64,000 bases of DNA from NCBI GenBank assembly GCA_944320725.1, contig CALUIM010000005.1, forward strand, positions 62,001 through 126,000. The letters are read 5' to 3'. Below, one piece after another: positions 18,314-26,970 of this stretch (the stretch's first letter is position 1; every line of letters starts with the position of its first letter). The notes under the pieces are model-generated. The model was not told where the DNA came from. It ran no database searches and worked only from the letters and a program-made list of their open reading frames with translations. The DNA comes from an uncultured Coriobacteriaceae bacterium (GTDB taxonomy: Bacteria; Actinomycetota; Coriobacteriia; Coriobacteriales; Coriobacteriaceae). Both the position numbers and the translations under genes were made by a program.

Positions 18314-19135
18314 ATGACAGATGATGAGCTCAGGCATGTCGCAAACGAGATTCGCAAGGGAGTGCTCGTGGGCACGCATGCCGCCAAATCCGGCCATCCC
18401 GGCGGCTCGCTTTCCGCGGCCGATATCTTCGCGTATCTGTACTTCGAGGAGATGAACGTCGATCCGGCAGATCCGCGCAAGGCAGATCGCGACCGGTTCG
18501 TGCTTTCCAAAGGCCACACAGCTCCGGGTCTCTATGCCACCCTTGCCGAGCGTGGCTTCTTCCCCAAGGAGGACCTCGAGACCCTGCGCCACATCGGCAG
18601 TCATCTGCAGGGTCACCCCAACATGAACGATACCCCCGGCATCGACATGTCTACCGGCTCGCTTGGTCAGGGTATCTCCACCGCGGTGGGCATGGCGCTC
18701 GCCGCCAAGCACTGGGGCGACAGCTATCGCGTCTACACGCTGCTCGGTGATGGCGAGATCGAGGAGGGTCAGGTGTGGGAGGCCGCCATGTTCGCGGGTA
18801 ACCATGCGCTTGATAATCTCGTGGTGATTGTCGACCATAACGGCTTGCAGATCGATGGCACCATCGAGGAGGTCAACTCCGCGATGCCCATTGCCGATAA
18901 GTTCCGCGCCTTCAAGTTCCATGTCATCGAGCTTGCTGACGGTAACGACATGGCACAGGTCCGCGCTGCCTTCGAGGAGGCGCGCGCCGTGAAGGGTGCG
19001 CCCGTGGCGATTGTTGCCGAGACCGTGAAGGGCAAGGGCGTCTCGTTCATGGAGAACCAGGTTGGGTGGCATGGCACCGCCCCGAATGACGAGCAGTTCG
19101 AGCAGGCTATGGCCGAGCTCGCGAAGGAGGCGTAA
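18314..19135 (+). CDS. Transketolase, N-terminal (thiamine-diphosphate-binding) subunit
   Basis: 273 residues. It binds thiamine diphosphate and, together with the next gene, moves two-carbon units between pentose, triose and hexose phosphates in the non-oxidative pentose phosphate pathway. It shows KSGHPGGSLSAADI near residue 20 and the thiamine-binding GDG...N motif in LLGDGEIEEGQVWEA and VDHNGLQIDG. ATG 18314 follows GAGAAAGGGA. The family is the split form common in gut anaerobes. The stop is five bases before the second subunit. Confidence 0.95.
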   Translation: MTDDELRHVANEIRKGVLVGTHAAKSGHPGGSLSAADIFAYLYFEEMNVDPADPRKADRDRFVLSKGHTAPGLYATLAERGFFPKEDLETLRHIGSHLQGHPNMNDTPGIDMSTGSLGQGISTAVGMALAAKHWGDSYRVYTLLGDGEIEEGQVWEAAMFAGNHALDNLVVIVDHNGLQIDGTIEEVNSAMPIADKFRAFKFHVIELADGNDMAQVRAAFEEARAVKGAPVAIVAETVKGKGVSFMENQVGWHGTAPNDEQFEQAMAELAKEA

Positions 19136-19140
19136 GCGCT

Positions 19141-20085
19141 ATGGCAGATGTGAAGAAAGTCGCTACGCGCGTCAGCTACGGCGAGGCGCTGGTTGAGCTT
19201 GGCGCCGAGCACGACAACTTCGTGGTGCTCGATGCCGACCTTGCTGCCGCAACGCAGACGGGCAAGTTCAAGGCGGCGTACCCCGATCGCTTCTATGACG
19301 TGGGCATTGCCGAGCAGAATCTCATGGGCGTTGCTGCTGGTATCGCCTCGACGGGCCACGTTGCCTTTGCGAGCACATTCGCGATGTTCGCCGCTGGTCG
19401 CGCGTTCGAGCAGGTGCGCAACTCCATTGGCTATCCGCACCTCAATGTGAAGATTGGTGCTACGCACGCCGGTATCTCGGTGGGCGAGGATGGCGCTACG
19501 CATCAGTGCAACGAGGACATCGCCCTCATGCGCACCATTCCGGGCATGACGGTGATCGTTCCTTCCGATGACACCGAGGCCAAGGCCGCCGTGCGCGCTG
19601 CCTATGCCATGGAGGGTCCGGTATACATGCGCTTCGGGCGTCTCGCGGTGCCCGTGGTCAACGATCCCGAGAACTTCGATTTCGAGATCGGTAAGGGTAT
19701 CGTCATGCGCGAAGGTACCGACGTCACGATCGTGGCGTGTGGTCTCATGGTGCAAGCTGCGCTCGAGGCTGCTGAAGCGCTTGCCGAGAAGGGCATCTCC
19801 GCCGAGGTTATCGATATGCACACGATCAAGCCTCTCGATGAGGAGCTCATCGTGAAGAGCGCTTCCAAGACCGGTCGTGTGGTCACGTGCGAGGAGCATT
19901 CGGTGATCGGCGGTTTGGGCAGCGCCGTATGCGACGTGCTCGCCGCGAAGTGCCCGGTGCCGGTTGAGAAGCTCGGCGTGAACGATGTCTTTGGCGAGTC
20001 CGGCCCTGCAGTCGATCTGCTAAAGAAGTACGGTCTCGATGCTGCCGGCGTTGAGGCAGCTGTCGAGAAGGTGCTTGCTCGCTAG
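19141..20085 (+). CDS. Transketolase, C-terminal (pyrimidine-binding) subunit
   Basis: 314 residues. The first part carries the pyrimidine-binding domain (FYDVGIAEQNLMGVAAGIA, with the catalytic Glu of the family in IAEQN). The second part is the transketolase C-terminal domain (VEKLGVNDVFGESGPAVDLL). It pairs with the product of the preceding gene to form a functional heterotetramer and is in the same operon. The reading frame is intact, with the usual length for split subunits. Confidence 0.95.
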   Translation: MADVKKVATRVSYGEALVELGAEHDNFVVLDADLAAATQTGKFKAAYPDRFYDVGIAEQNLMGVAAGIASTGHVAFASTFAMFAAGRAFEQVRNSIGYPHLNVKIGATHAGISVGEDGATHQCNEDIALMRTIPGMTVIVPSDDTEAKAAVRAAYAMEGPVYMRFGRLAVPVVNDPENFDFEIGKGIVMREGTDVTIVACGLMVQAALEAAEALAEKGISAEVIDMHTIKPLDEELIVKSASKTGRVVTCEEHSVIGGLGSAVCDVLAAKCPVPVEKLGVNDVFGESGPAVDLLKKYGLDAAGVEAAVEKVLAR

Positions 20086-20156
20086 CGTGATGCGCGCCTG
20101 AAGGGCGCGACGGCCACGTGCACACCATGCACGGCTGGTGGCACATAGAGCATTTG

Positions 20157-20186
20157 GGCGCTCGGTGTCTCACGACATCGAGCGCC
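20157..20186 (+). terminator. Terminator hairpin after transketolase
   Basis: GGCGCTCGGTGTC (20157-20169) pairs with GACATCGAGCGCC (20174-20186), 13 pairs with one G-T and a TCAC loop. A short TTG follows rather than a long T-run. Confidence 0.65.
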
Positions 20187-20287
20187 TTGCTGGTAAGGCA
20201 TGTTCGAAGCTGTGTAGGGACAACGGCTTGCGCGCGCCGCGCACGGTGCATCTTTTCGCAAGATAATCCGTCGAAATGTAAAGAGAT

Positions 20288-20346
20288 AGTGTCTGGTGAA
20301 CCATTAAGACCCCCAAAAAAGCGGTCTTAATGGTTCATCAGACACT
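20288..20346. repeat. Long inverted repeat between convergent genes
   Basis: The arms 20288-20311 and 20323-20346 pair over 24 positions with a single G-T, around an 11-base loop holding AAAAAA. The stem carries GTGAACC-ATTAAG-ACC. It lies between the transketolase operon and a convergent leftward gene. The stem is much longer than an ordinary terminator. A second, similar structure lies at 40942-40988. The rest of 20187-20458 shows no gene. Confidence 0.75.
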
Positions 20347-20458
20347 GTTAGTTCAGGGCAACTTTGTACCATAAGCGCCTGCAGCATCGATGCGGCGCGT
20401 TTGGTGGTGGCAGCGCGCGTGGGTGCGTGTGGTGTTAGCGCGGCGCCAGCGCACGCGC

Positions 20459-21349
20459 TTATTTTCCGCGGCGTTTTGCGATGTCGGCGAGGGTGCGCTT
20501 GTGGCGGCTTGCTAGCTCGTTGGCGCTCCGGTCGGGCTTGTCGATGCGCGGGCGTTGCGTAGGAGCATGTTCGCGCCCACTGTGGGTGTTGCCTGCATGA
20601 CCGCGCCGTGGCTTGGCCTTGACAAGCTCGACATGGGGCAGCTCGACGTTTTTGAGGTCAACTTTCGCGAGGTCGACTTCGGTGGGGGAGACAATATCGT
20701 AGTGCAGCGACAGGAAACGCAAGCCCATGGTCACCGCCACGCACACGCACACGGCGAAGACATGCGATATGCCATTCATAGCGATGAAGGTGTACGCCGC
20801 CGCACCTGCAATCGCGGCGAGTGCGTAGAAATTGCTGCGCTGGAAGATGTAGGGCGTTTGGCCGAGGAACACATCGCGGAGCATGCCGCCGCCAACCGCT
20901 GTGAAGAAGCCCATCATGATGCAGATCATGGGATTGAAACCGTATACCAGCGCTTTATCTGCTCCGGTTGCGGCAAACAGACCAACGGCGAAGATGTCGA
21001 AGATTGCGATGATGCGATCTTGTCGTTCGATGACCGAGGGAATAATGAACACCACGGCCGCGGTGATGACAGCCCCCGGAAGCGCGAGGTCCTGCTCCAG
21101 AATATAGACGCTGCCAACCTGAAGAATCATGTCGCGCAAAAGCCCGCCGCCCAAGCTGCAGGCAACAGCCAAGCAAACGGTTCCCACGGGATCGAGCTTG
21201 CGTTCGCGCGCGGTTAGGGCGCCAGAAATCGATGCTGCGACAATAGCCACGAGCTCAAGCCACACCGGTATGGCAACCGGCGCGGAAGCACCGCCGGCAG
21301 CAACGAATGCTGCAGCGGTGGAGATGGCTCCTGGATCTTGGGCCAGCAT
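20459..21349 (-). CDS. UPF0126/TRIC-like membrane protein
   Basis: 296 residues, seven predicted membrane helices. Two glycine-rich motifs, GGGLLRDM and GGGMLRDVFLG, mark the duplicated UPF0126 half-domains, a family related in fold to trimeric intracellular cation channels; a glycine-transport role has been proposed for relatives. The C-terminal 75 residues are a soluble, Lys/Arg/His-rich tail that most relatives lack. ATG 21349 is preceded by AAAGGA with seven bases between; longer upstream readings lack a ribosome site. Confidence 0.85.
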   Translation of the reverse strand: MLAQDPGAISTAAAFVAAGGASAPVAIPVWLELVAIVAASISGALTARERKLDPVGTVCLAVACSLGGGLLRDMILQVGSVYILEQDLALPGAVITAAVVFIIPSVIERQDRIIAIFDIFAVGLFAATGADKALVYGFNPMICIMMGFFTAVGGGMLRDVFLGQTPYIFQRSNFYALAAIAGAAAYTFIAMNGISHVFAVCVCVAVTMGLRFLSLHYDIVSPTEVDLAKVDLKNVELPHVELVKAKPRRGHAGNTHSGREHAPTQRPRIDKPDRSANELASRHKRTLADIAKRRGK

Positions 21350-21440
21350 CACGGTCCTTTCGTGCGGGCGATACGCGTGCGCAAGGGCACCTGCTAATAG
21401 TACACGCTCATGCGCCGCTCGCGCCCGACGAAGTGCTGCC

Positions 21441-22292
21441 TCAACTTCCAGCGTTCTCGCGACGCCATGCACGCGGCGAAAGCCCGTATTCCTTCTTGAA
21501 AGCACGAGAGAAATGCAGCTGATCGGGGTAGCCGACGGACTTCGCCACATCGCCAATGGAAAGCGCGGTGAGCTTGAGCAGCTCGGCGGCCTTGGTCATG
21601 CGATAGCCGATAAGGTACTGCTGTGGCGACAGTTCGGTGGCGTTCTTGAAGACCTTGCCGAAATAGCTTCGATTGAGGCCCGTCTGCTGCGCGATATCCT
21701 CGACGGAGATATCGCGCTCGTAGTTGTGCTCGATGAAGGAGATAGCCTCGCTGATATAGAAGTCCTGCAGCTTGCTAGGGGTCGCCGTGCCCACTTCAAT
21801 CGAGCGCAGCAGATAGTCGAAGAACAGGTAGGCATGGCCTACAAGGTGGAGTGGTGTTTCGTCGCGCTCATCCACCAAATGGCGCATCTCTGTCTCCATC
21901 TTGCTGCGCAGCTCGGGCGATGAGGAGCGATAAATGGGGGACGAAGGCGAGAGACTCACCTTCTTAAGGGCCTCCGATACCTGTAGGCCGTCGAATTCGA
22001 CCCAAATGTACTCCCAAGGGTCCTCGATGTCGGCAAAGTAGGTGTTCACCTGGCCGGGGAAGATGAGAAAGCCCTCGCCTGCATGCAGCTCGTAGCGGCT
22101 TTGCTCGCCCGCGCCCTCGGTCGCGATGAGCGTTCCTTTGCCCTTGATGATGTAGTGGAACAGATAGTGACGACGTTGCGCCGGTCCAAATGCATGGCCA
22201 GGCTCGCAGAGCTCGCGGCCGTACTGGAAGGGGTGAAGATCGATGAAATTACCTCCGGTGAAGGTAGAGAACACGATTTCATGCGAGGCCAT
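21441..22292 (-). CDS. AraC-family transcriptional regulator
   Basis: 283 residues. The N-terminal cupin-like sensor domain (RRHYLFHYIIKGKGTLIATE) would bind sugar, and the C-terminal two helix-turn-helix motifs end with the AraC signature (SIGDVAKSVGYPDQLHFSRA, FKKEYGLSPRAWRRE). GGAGGG precedes ATG 22292. It is divergent from an MsmK/E/F/G-like importer and alpha-galactosidase, the same arrangement as MsmR/RafR regulators, so it is probably their activator in response to melibiose or raffinose. Confidence 0.9.
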   Translation of the reverse strand: MASHEIVFSTFTGGNFIDLHPFQYGRELCEPGHAFGPAQRRHYLFHYIIKGKGTLIATEGAGEQSRYELHAGEGFLIFPGQVNTYFADIEDPWEYIWVEFDGLQVSEALKKVSLSPSSPIYRSSSPELRSKMETEMRHLVDERDETPLHLVGHAYLFFDYLLRSIEVGTATPSKLQDFYISEAISFIEHNYERDISVEDIAQQTGLNRSYFGKVFKNATELSPQQYLIGYRMTKAAELLKLTALSIGDVAKSVGYPDQLHFSRAFKKEYGLSPRAWRRENAGS

Positions 22293-22710
22293 AGGTACCG
22301 CCCTCCAATTTGGGAACACATATACATATATGGATAAATACTAGTTAGAGTGTAAATTAAGCCATAAATTATATCAATAAAAGAGTCATATATACATATA
22401 AAATGCTACCACCGCCTGTTGAGAGCTATATCGCGAGATTCTTGCCGACTATCCTAAACGAAGCAATGAACTGCGATAACAAGAAATCTCAATATACCGT
22501 TACCCCCTCAAAACCAACCGCTTAGCGATTTTGCATACGGAAATTGTAATCAAAATTTAAGCCAACTACCAGCGAAAAGCCAAACTCATCCATATAACAT
22601 TCCTGCATCATAATAAAACAGCGCAAATTGGCATCTTAGAATGAGGGCCACGGTAACGCTGAGCTGCCTGTATTCGCATGCGATACGGGCGCACGAGAAG
22701 GGGAAATGCC
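22293..22710. promoter_or_regulatory. AT-rich divergent control region of the alpha-galactoside locus
   Basis: 418 bases, far more AT-rich than the surroundings. CATATACATATATGG at 22319-22333 and CATATATACATATAAAATG at 22387-22405 are near-repeats about 68 bases apart and are candidates for AraC-type half-sites. Further right, the CATAATAAAAC tract around 22609-22619 could hold the -10 of the importer operon. I see no gene here. Confidence 0.4.
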
Positions 22711-23820
22711 ATGGCAGGACTTTCACTCGAACACGTGGGGAAGAAGTACCCGAACGGCTATGAGGGCGTCAAGGACTTCAACCTCGAGATTGCCGACAAG
22801 GAGTTCATCATCTTCGTCGGCCCGTCTGGTTGCGGCAAGTCGACCACGCTGCGCATGATTGCCGGTCTCGAGGACATCACCTCCGGTACGCTCAAGATCG
22901 ACGGAAAGGTTGTGAACGATGTCGAGCCCAAGGACCGCGACATCGCCATGGTCTTCCAGAACTACGCGCTGTATCCGCATATGACGGTGTACGAGAACAT
23001 GGCGTTCCCGCTGCGTCTGCGCAAGGTTGAGCAGAGCGAGATCGACAAGATCGTACGCGAGGCCGCCCGCATCCTCGACCTCGAGAAGCTGCTCGACCGC
23101 AAGCCCTCCGCGCTTTCCGGCGGTCAGCGCCAGCGCGTCGCCATGGGCCGCGCTATCGCGCGTCAGCCCAAGGTGTTCCTCATGGACGAGCCGCTTTCCA
23201 ACCTCGACGCCAAGCTCCGCGTTCAGATGCGCGCCGAGATTTCCAAGCTGCACGATCGCCTGGGCGCCACGATCATCTACGTCACGCACGATCAGACCGA
23301 GGCCATGACGCTTGGTACCCGCATCGTTGTCATGAAAGACGGCGTCATGCAGCAGGTCGATACCCCATCCAAGCTCTACAGCGAGCCCTGCAACCTGTTC
23401 GTCGCAGGCTTCATTGGCTCCCCGCAGATGAACTTCATCGATGCCACGGTGGGCGAGGCGGCCGGCAAGATCACACTCACCTTTGGCAGCAACACCGTCA
23501 CCGTGCCCGATTCCAAGGCCGCAGCGCTCAAGCCCTATGTGGGCAAGGTCGTTATCGCTGGCATCCGTCCCGAGGACGTGGTCGAGGAGCACGAGTACGC
23601 CGAGGGCAAGACGCTCAGCGAGAAGATTGATGCTACCGTCACGGTGTACGAGCTGCTGGGCTCCGAGGCCATGATCTACGGTGACGTTGACGGCGGCCAG
23701 ATTTCCGCGCACATCTCCGCCACCAACCCCGTGCGCACCGGCGACGCGATCAAGGTCGCTTTCGATGTCGACAAGCTGCATGTCTTCGACAAAGACACCG
23801 AGCTGGCCATCGTTCACTAA
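22711..23820 (+). CDS. ABC transporter ATPase, MsmK/UgpC type
   Basis: 369 residues. It energises carbohydrate import. Walker A is [10 protein letters not shown], the signature is [18 protein letters not shown], and Walker B is [16 protein letters not shown], followed by the H-loop in [15 protein letters not shown]. The C-terminal 120 residues form the TOBE/regulatory domain typical of sugar-importer ATPases. ATG 22711 follows GAGAAGGGG. Having the ATPase first in the operon is less common; in many relatives it is encoded elsewhere and shared by several importers, which may also be true here. Confidence 0.95.
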   Translation: MAGLSLEHVGKKYPNGYEGVKDFNLEIADKEFIIFVGPSGCGKSTTLRMIAGLEDITSGTLKIDGKVVNDVEPKDRDIAMVFQNYALYPHMTVYENMAFPLRLRKVEQSEIDKIVREAARILDLEKLLDRKPSALSGGQRQRVAMGRAIARQPKVFLMDEPLSNLDAKLRVQMRAEISKLHDRLGATIIYVTHDQTEAMTLGTRIVVMKDGVMQQVDTPSKLYSEPCNLFVAGFIGSPQMNFIDATVGEAAGKITLTFGSNTVTVPDSKAAALKPYVGKVVIAGIRPEDVVEEHEYAEGKTLSEKIDATVTVYELLGSEAMIYGDVDGGQISAHISATNPVRTGDAIKVAFDVDKLHVFDKDTELAIVH

Positions 23821-23841
23821 CTATCAGGAGGAGGGCAAAGC

Positions 23842-25125
23842 ATGCTCAATACGCCTATCACGCGTCGCTCGCTCCTGGGGCTTGGTGCCGCCGGGGCGGC
23901 GGGGCTGATGTTCAGCGGTTGCGCCACCGAGCGCGCCGACGGCAAGATCGAAGTGGAGATTGTCTCCTACAAGCAGGAGGCCGTGAGCATCTTCGAGCAG
24001 CTCATGGACGAGTTCAACGCCGCGCATGATGACATCTACCTCAACATCACGAGTCCTGCAGACGCCGTTACCATCATGAAGACGCGCTTTGTGCGCGAGG
24101 ATTACCCCGATGTCATCGGCATCGGTGGCGATGCCGACTACGCCAGTTTCGTCGATTCCAGCATCCTGGCAAACGTGAGCGACTGCGATACCATCAGCAA
24201 GGTTTCGCCGGCCTACCAGGACATCCTCAAGAGCGTTACCTACGTGCCCATGGACGGCATCTATGGCGTGCCGTATGTGGCCAACGCCGCCGGTATGCTC
24301 TACAACAAGGACATGTTCGCCGAGAAGGGCTGGACCATCCCCGAGACTTGGGACGATATGATCGCGCTTTTCGACGAGATTAAGGCCGAGGGCGAGGTGC
24401 TGCCCATCTATCTGGGATACCTCGACACGTGGACAATTCTTTCGCCGTGGAATTCCATTACCATCAACATGGTGCCGAGCGATCTGGCCCGTCAGGTCAA
24501 CGCCGGCGAAGCAAAGTTCTCCGATTATTACCGCGAGCCGGCCGAGCGTATGCTCCAGCTGCTCGAGTACGCTGAGGACGGTCCTTTCGCCTACAGCTAC
24601 AACGACGCGTGCACCGCGTTCGCGCGCGGCCAGAGCGCCATGTTCCCTTGCGGTTCGTTCGCCGTGCCCCAGATCCTCTCGGTCAATCCCGAGATGAACA
24701 TCGGCATGTTTGCCATGCCGTCCGCCGAAAATCCCGACGATCGTATCGTCGTGTCCGGCGTCGACTTGCAGTGGTGCGTTGCCGAGACCTGCGAGCACAA
24801 AGACGCCGTGTACGAGGTTATCGCCTTCTTGAATGAAGAGGCCAACGTCCAGACCTACATCGACGACCAGCGTGCCATTCCCTGCACCGAGGGTAACTAC
24901 ACGCTCGATCCGCTCTACGACGACATCCAGCCGTTCCTCGATGAGGGTAAGGTGCTCGACTACCTCGACCATTCCTATCAGTCTTCCATGGCTTGCGACG
25001 CCCAGATTCAGACCATGCTGCTCTCGGGCGATGTCGATGCGTTCCTCGAGAAGTGGGACACCGATTGGCAACGCTACAACCGCAGCGTTATTCGCAAGGT
25101 ACAGGACTACGAGAGCCAGCAGTAA
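23842..25125 (+). CDS. ABC sugar transporter substrate-binding lipoprotein
   Basis: 427 residues. The N-terminus combines a Tat-like TRRSLLGLG (Arg8-Arg9) with a lipobox LMFSGC (Cys27), so it is probably a lipoprotein exported folded. The mature part matches family 1 extracellular sugar-binding proteins (EQLMDEFNAAHDDIYLNITS, GMLYNKDMFAEKGWTIPETW). AGGAGGAGG precedes ATG 23842. Alpha-galactosides are the likely ligands because of the adjacent GH36 enzyme. Confidence 0.93.
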   Translation: MLNTPITRRSLLGLGAAGAAGLMFSGCATERADGKIEVEIVSYKQEAVSIFEQLMDEFNAAHDDIYLNITSPADAVTIMKTRFVREDYPDVIGIGGDADYASFVDSSILANVSDCDTISKVSPAYQDILKSVTYVPMDGIYGVPYVANAAGMLYNKDMFAEKGWTIPETWDDMIALFDEIKAEGEVLPIYLGYLDTWTILSPWNSITINMVPSDLARQVNAGEAKFSDYYREPAERMLQLLEYAEDGPFAYSYNDACTAFARGQSAMFPCGSFAVPQILSVNPEMNIGMFAMPSAENPDDRIVVSGVDLQWCVAETCEHKDAVYEVIAFLNEEANVQTYIDDQRAIPCTEGNYTLDPLYDDIQPFLDEGKVLDYLDHSYQSSMACDAQIQTMLLSGDVDAFLEKWDTDWQRYNRSVIRKVQDYESQQ

Positions 25126-25137
25126 GGAGGGTGCGAC

Positions 25138-26004
25138 ATGGCAAGTACGGCAGCAAAGGTCGGATCGGGTCGCAATAAGACCTTCATGGCGATCCTCATC
25201 CCCGTCCTGGTGCTTTTCTGCGCATTCAACACGTTCCCGCTTCTCACGGGATTCTTCTACAGCTTCACCGATTCCAAGGGATACGGTGCCTTTAACATCA
25301 TCGGCATCCAGAACTACCTCGACTTGTTCAGCGACGCACGTGTGCTGAACTCGTATCTGTTCACGTTCAAGGTGGCCGTGGTGGCAACGCTCGCCACCAA
25401 CATCATCTCGCTCATGCTCGCCATTGGGCTTTCGAGCAAGATCAAGTTCAAGAGCGCGCTGCGCGGCATCTACTTCGTGCCCCGCATCTTGGGCGCCTTG
25501 GTTGTTGGCTACGTGTTCAGTTACTTCTTCACCTACATCGTGCCGGCGATCACCGGCTCCGAGTCCATTCTCGCGAGCACCGAGTGGGCATGGGTAGCCA
25601 TCGTGATTGTCGTGGTGTGGCAGGCATGCGCCCAGACCACCATCATCTATATCACTGGCCTCTCATCGGTACCCGAGGATGTCTACGAAGCGGGCTCGCT
25701 CGACGGCGCCGTGGGCTGGGACAAGTTCCGCTACATCACGTTCCCGCTCATCATGCCGAGTGTCACCACGAACATGGTGCTCGTCATGAAGGACATGCTG
25801 ATGGTCTTCGACCAGATCGTCGCTATGACCAGCGGCGGCCCGGCGCAGTCCACCGAGTCCATTTCCTACCTCATCTACAACAACGGCCTGTCCGGCGGCC
25901 AGTTTGGCTACCAGTGCGCCAACGCGGTGATCTTCTTCATCCTCATCGCCGTCGTCTCCATCCTGCAGACCAAGTTCTTGAACAGTAAGGAGGAGCAGCT
26001 CTAA
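25138..26004 (+). CDS. ABC sugar transporter permease, MsmF type
   Basis: 288 residues with six membrane helices. The cytosolic EAA loop that contacts the ATPase reads VYEAGSLDGAVGWDKFRYIT. It is the first of two permeases and its stop overlaps the start of the second by one base (TAATG), so they are translated together. The membership and topology are clear. Confidence 0.94.
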   Translation: MASTAAKVGSGRNKTFMAILIPVLVLFCAFNTFPLLTGFFYSFTDSKGYGAFNIIGIQNYLDLFSDARVLNSYLFTFKVAVVATLATNIISLMLAIGLSSKIKFKSALRGIYFVPRILGALVVGYVFSYFFTYIVPAITGSESILASTEWAWVAIVIVVVWQACAQTTIIYITGLSSVPEDVYEAGSLDGAVGWDKFRYITFPLIMPSVTTNMVLVMKDMLMVFDQIVAMTSGGPAQSTESISYLIYNNGLSGGQFGYQCANAVIFFILIAVVSILQTKFLNSKEEQL

Positions 26005-26849
26005 TGGCTAAGGATAAAGTCAAGGAGCGGGTCAACTGGCCTGTGACCATTCTTCTCATCATCGGTCTTATCACCATCATCTTCCCGCTGTATATGGCGG
26101 TCGTCATCGCCTTCAAGGATCCCAGCGAGATGACGAACGACATCGCGGGCATCCTGTCGCTGCCCAGCACGTGGAGCCTCGATAACTTCATCGAAGCCAT
26201 CCAGGTGACGGACTTCTTCCACTCGTTCATGAACTCGCTCATCATCACCGTGGTCGCTGTGGTGGTGTCGGTGCTCGTGCACAGCCTCGCTGCGTATGCC
26301 ATCGGGCGCAACATGGACCATAAGCGCATCTTCAAATGGTCGTACTACTTCATCATCGCCGGTATGTACGTGCCGTTCGCGATTCTTATGATGCCGCTCG
26401 TGAAGCAGACCGCCGTCATGCATCTCGACAACATGGTGGGCGTCATGATTCTCTACGTGGTGTTCTACATGCCCATGAACATGATGCTTTACACCGGCTA
26501 CCTGCGCAACGTGCCCATCGCGCTTGAGGAGGCGGCGCGCGTCGACGGTGCCAGCACCTGGACCACGTACTGGAAGGTCATCTTCCCGCTTATGAAGCCC
26601 ATGCATGCCACCGTGGCCGTTATCACCGGCTTGGCAGTGTGGAACGATGTCATGACGCCGCTCGTCATCATGGGTGGCCAGGGCGTCAACACCCTGCCGC
26701 TCGCGCAGATGAACTTCCAGACGGCATTCTCCACCAACTATAACCTGGCGTTCGCCTCGTACCTGCTTGCCATGCTGCCTATGATCCTGTTCTATATCGT
26801 GGCGCAGAAGCAGATCATCGGTGGCGTCACCAACGGTGCTGTGAAGTAG
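26004..26849 (+). CDS. ABC sugar transporter permease, MsmG type
   Basis: 281 residues with six membrane helices. The EAA loop is ALEEAARVDGASTWTTYWKV. The C-terminus ends KQIIGGVTNGAVK, the typical ending of MalG/MsmG-type permeases. It completes the importer that starts at 22711. A hairpin lies between it and the alpha-galactosidase gene. Confidence 0.94.
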   Translation: MAKDKVKERVNWPVTILLIIGLITIIFPLYMAVVIAFKDPSEMTNDIAGILSLPSTWSLDNFIEAIQVTDFFHSFMNSLIITVVAVVVSVLVHSLAAYAIGRNMDHKRIFKWSYYFIIAGMYVPFAILMMPLVKQTAVMHLDNMVGVMILYVVFYMPMNMMLYTGYLRNVPIALEEAARVDGASTWTTYWKVIFPLMKPMHATVAVITGLAVWNDVMTPLVIMGGQGVNTLPLAQMNFQTAFSTNYNLAFASYLLAMLPMILFYIVAQKQIIGGVTNGAVK

Positions 26850-26890
26850 CGGATCGCCACATACACTTCCCGCACCACGTGCTATTCTTT

Positions 26891-26923
26891 CCCTGCTCGA
26901 GCCGCCTGTTGGCTCGAGCAGGG
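26891..26923 (+). terminator. Perfect 13-bp hairpin inside the alpha-galactoside operon
   Basis: CCCTGCTCGAGCC (26891-26903) pairs exactly with GGCTCGAGCAGGG (26911-26923), loop GCCTGTT. Only scattered T follows. Sitting between importer and alpha-galactosidase, it is likely an attenuator or a 3'-end stabiliser for the importer message. Confidence 0.65.
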
Positions 26924-26970
26924 CTGCGTTGTTCTCGTACCTGTAACCTCAACTACGATAGGGAGCCCCC

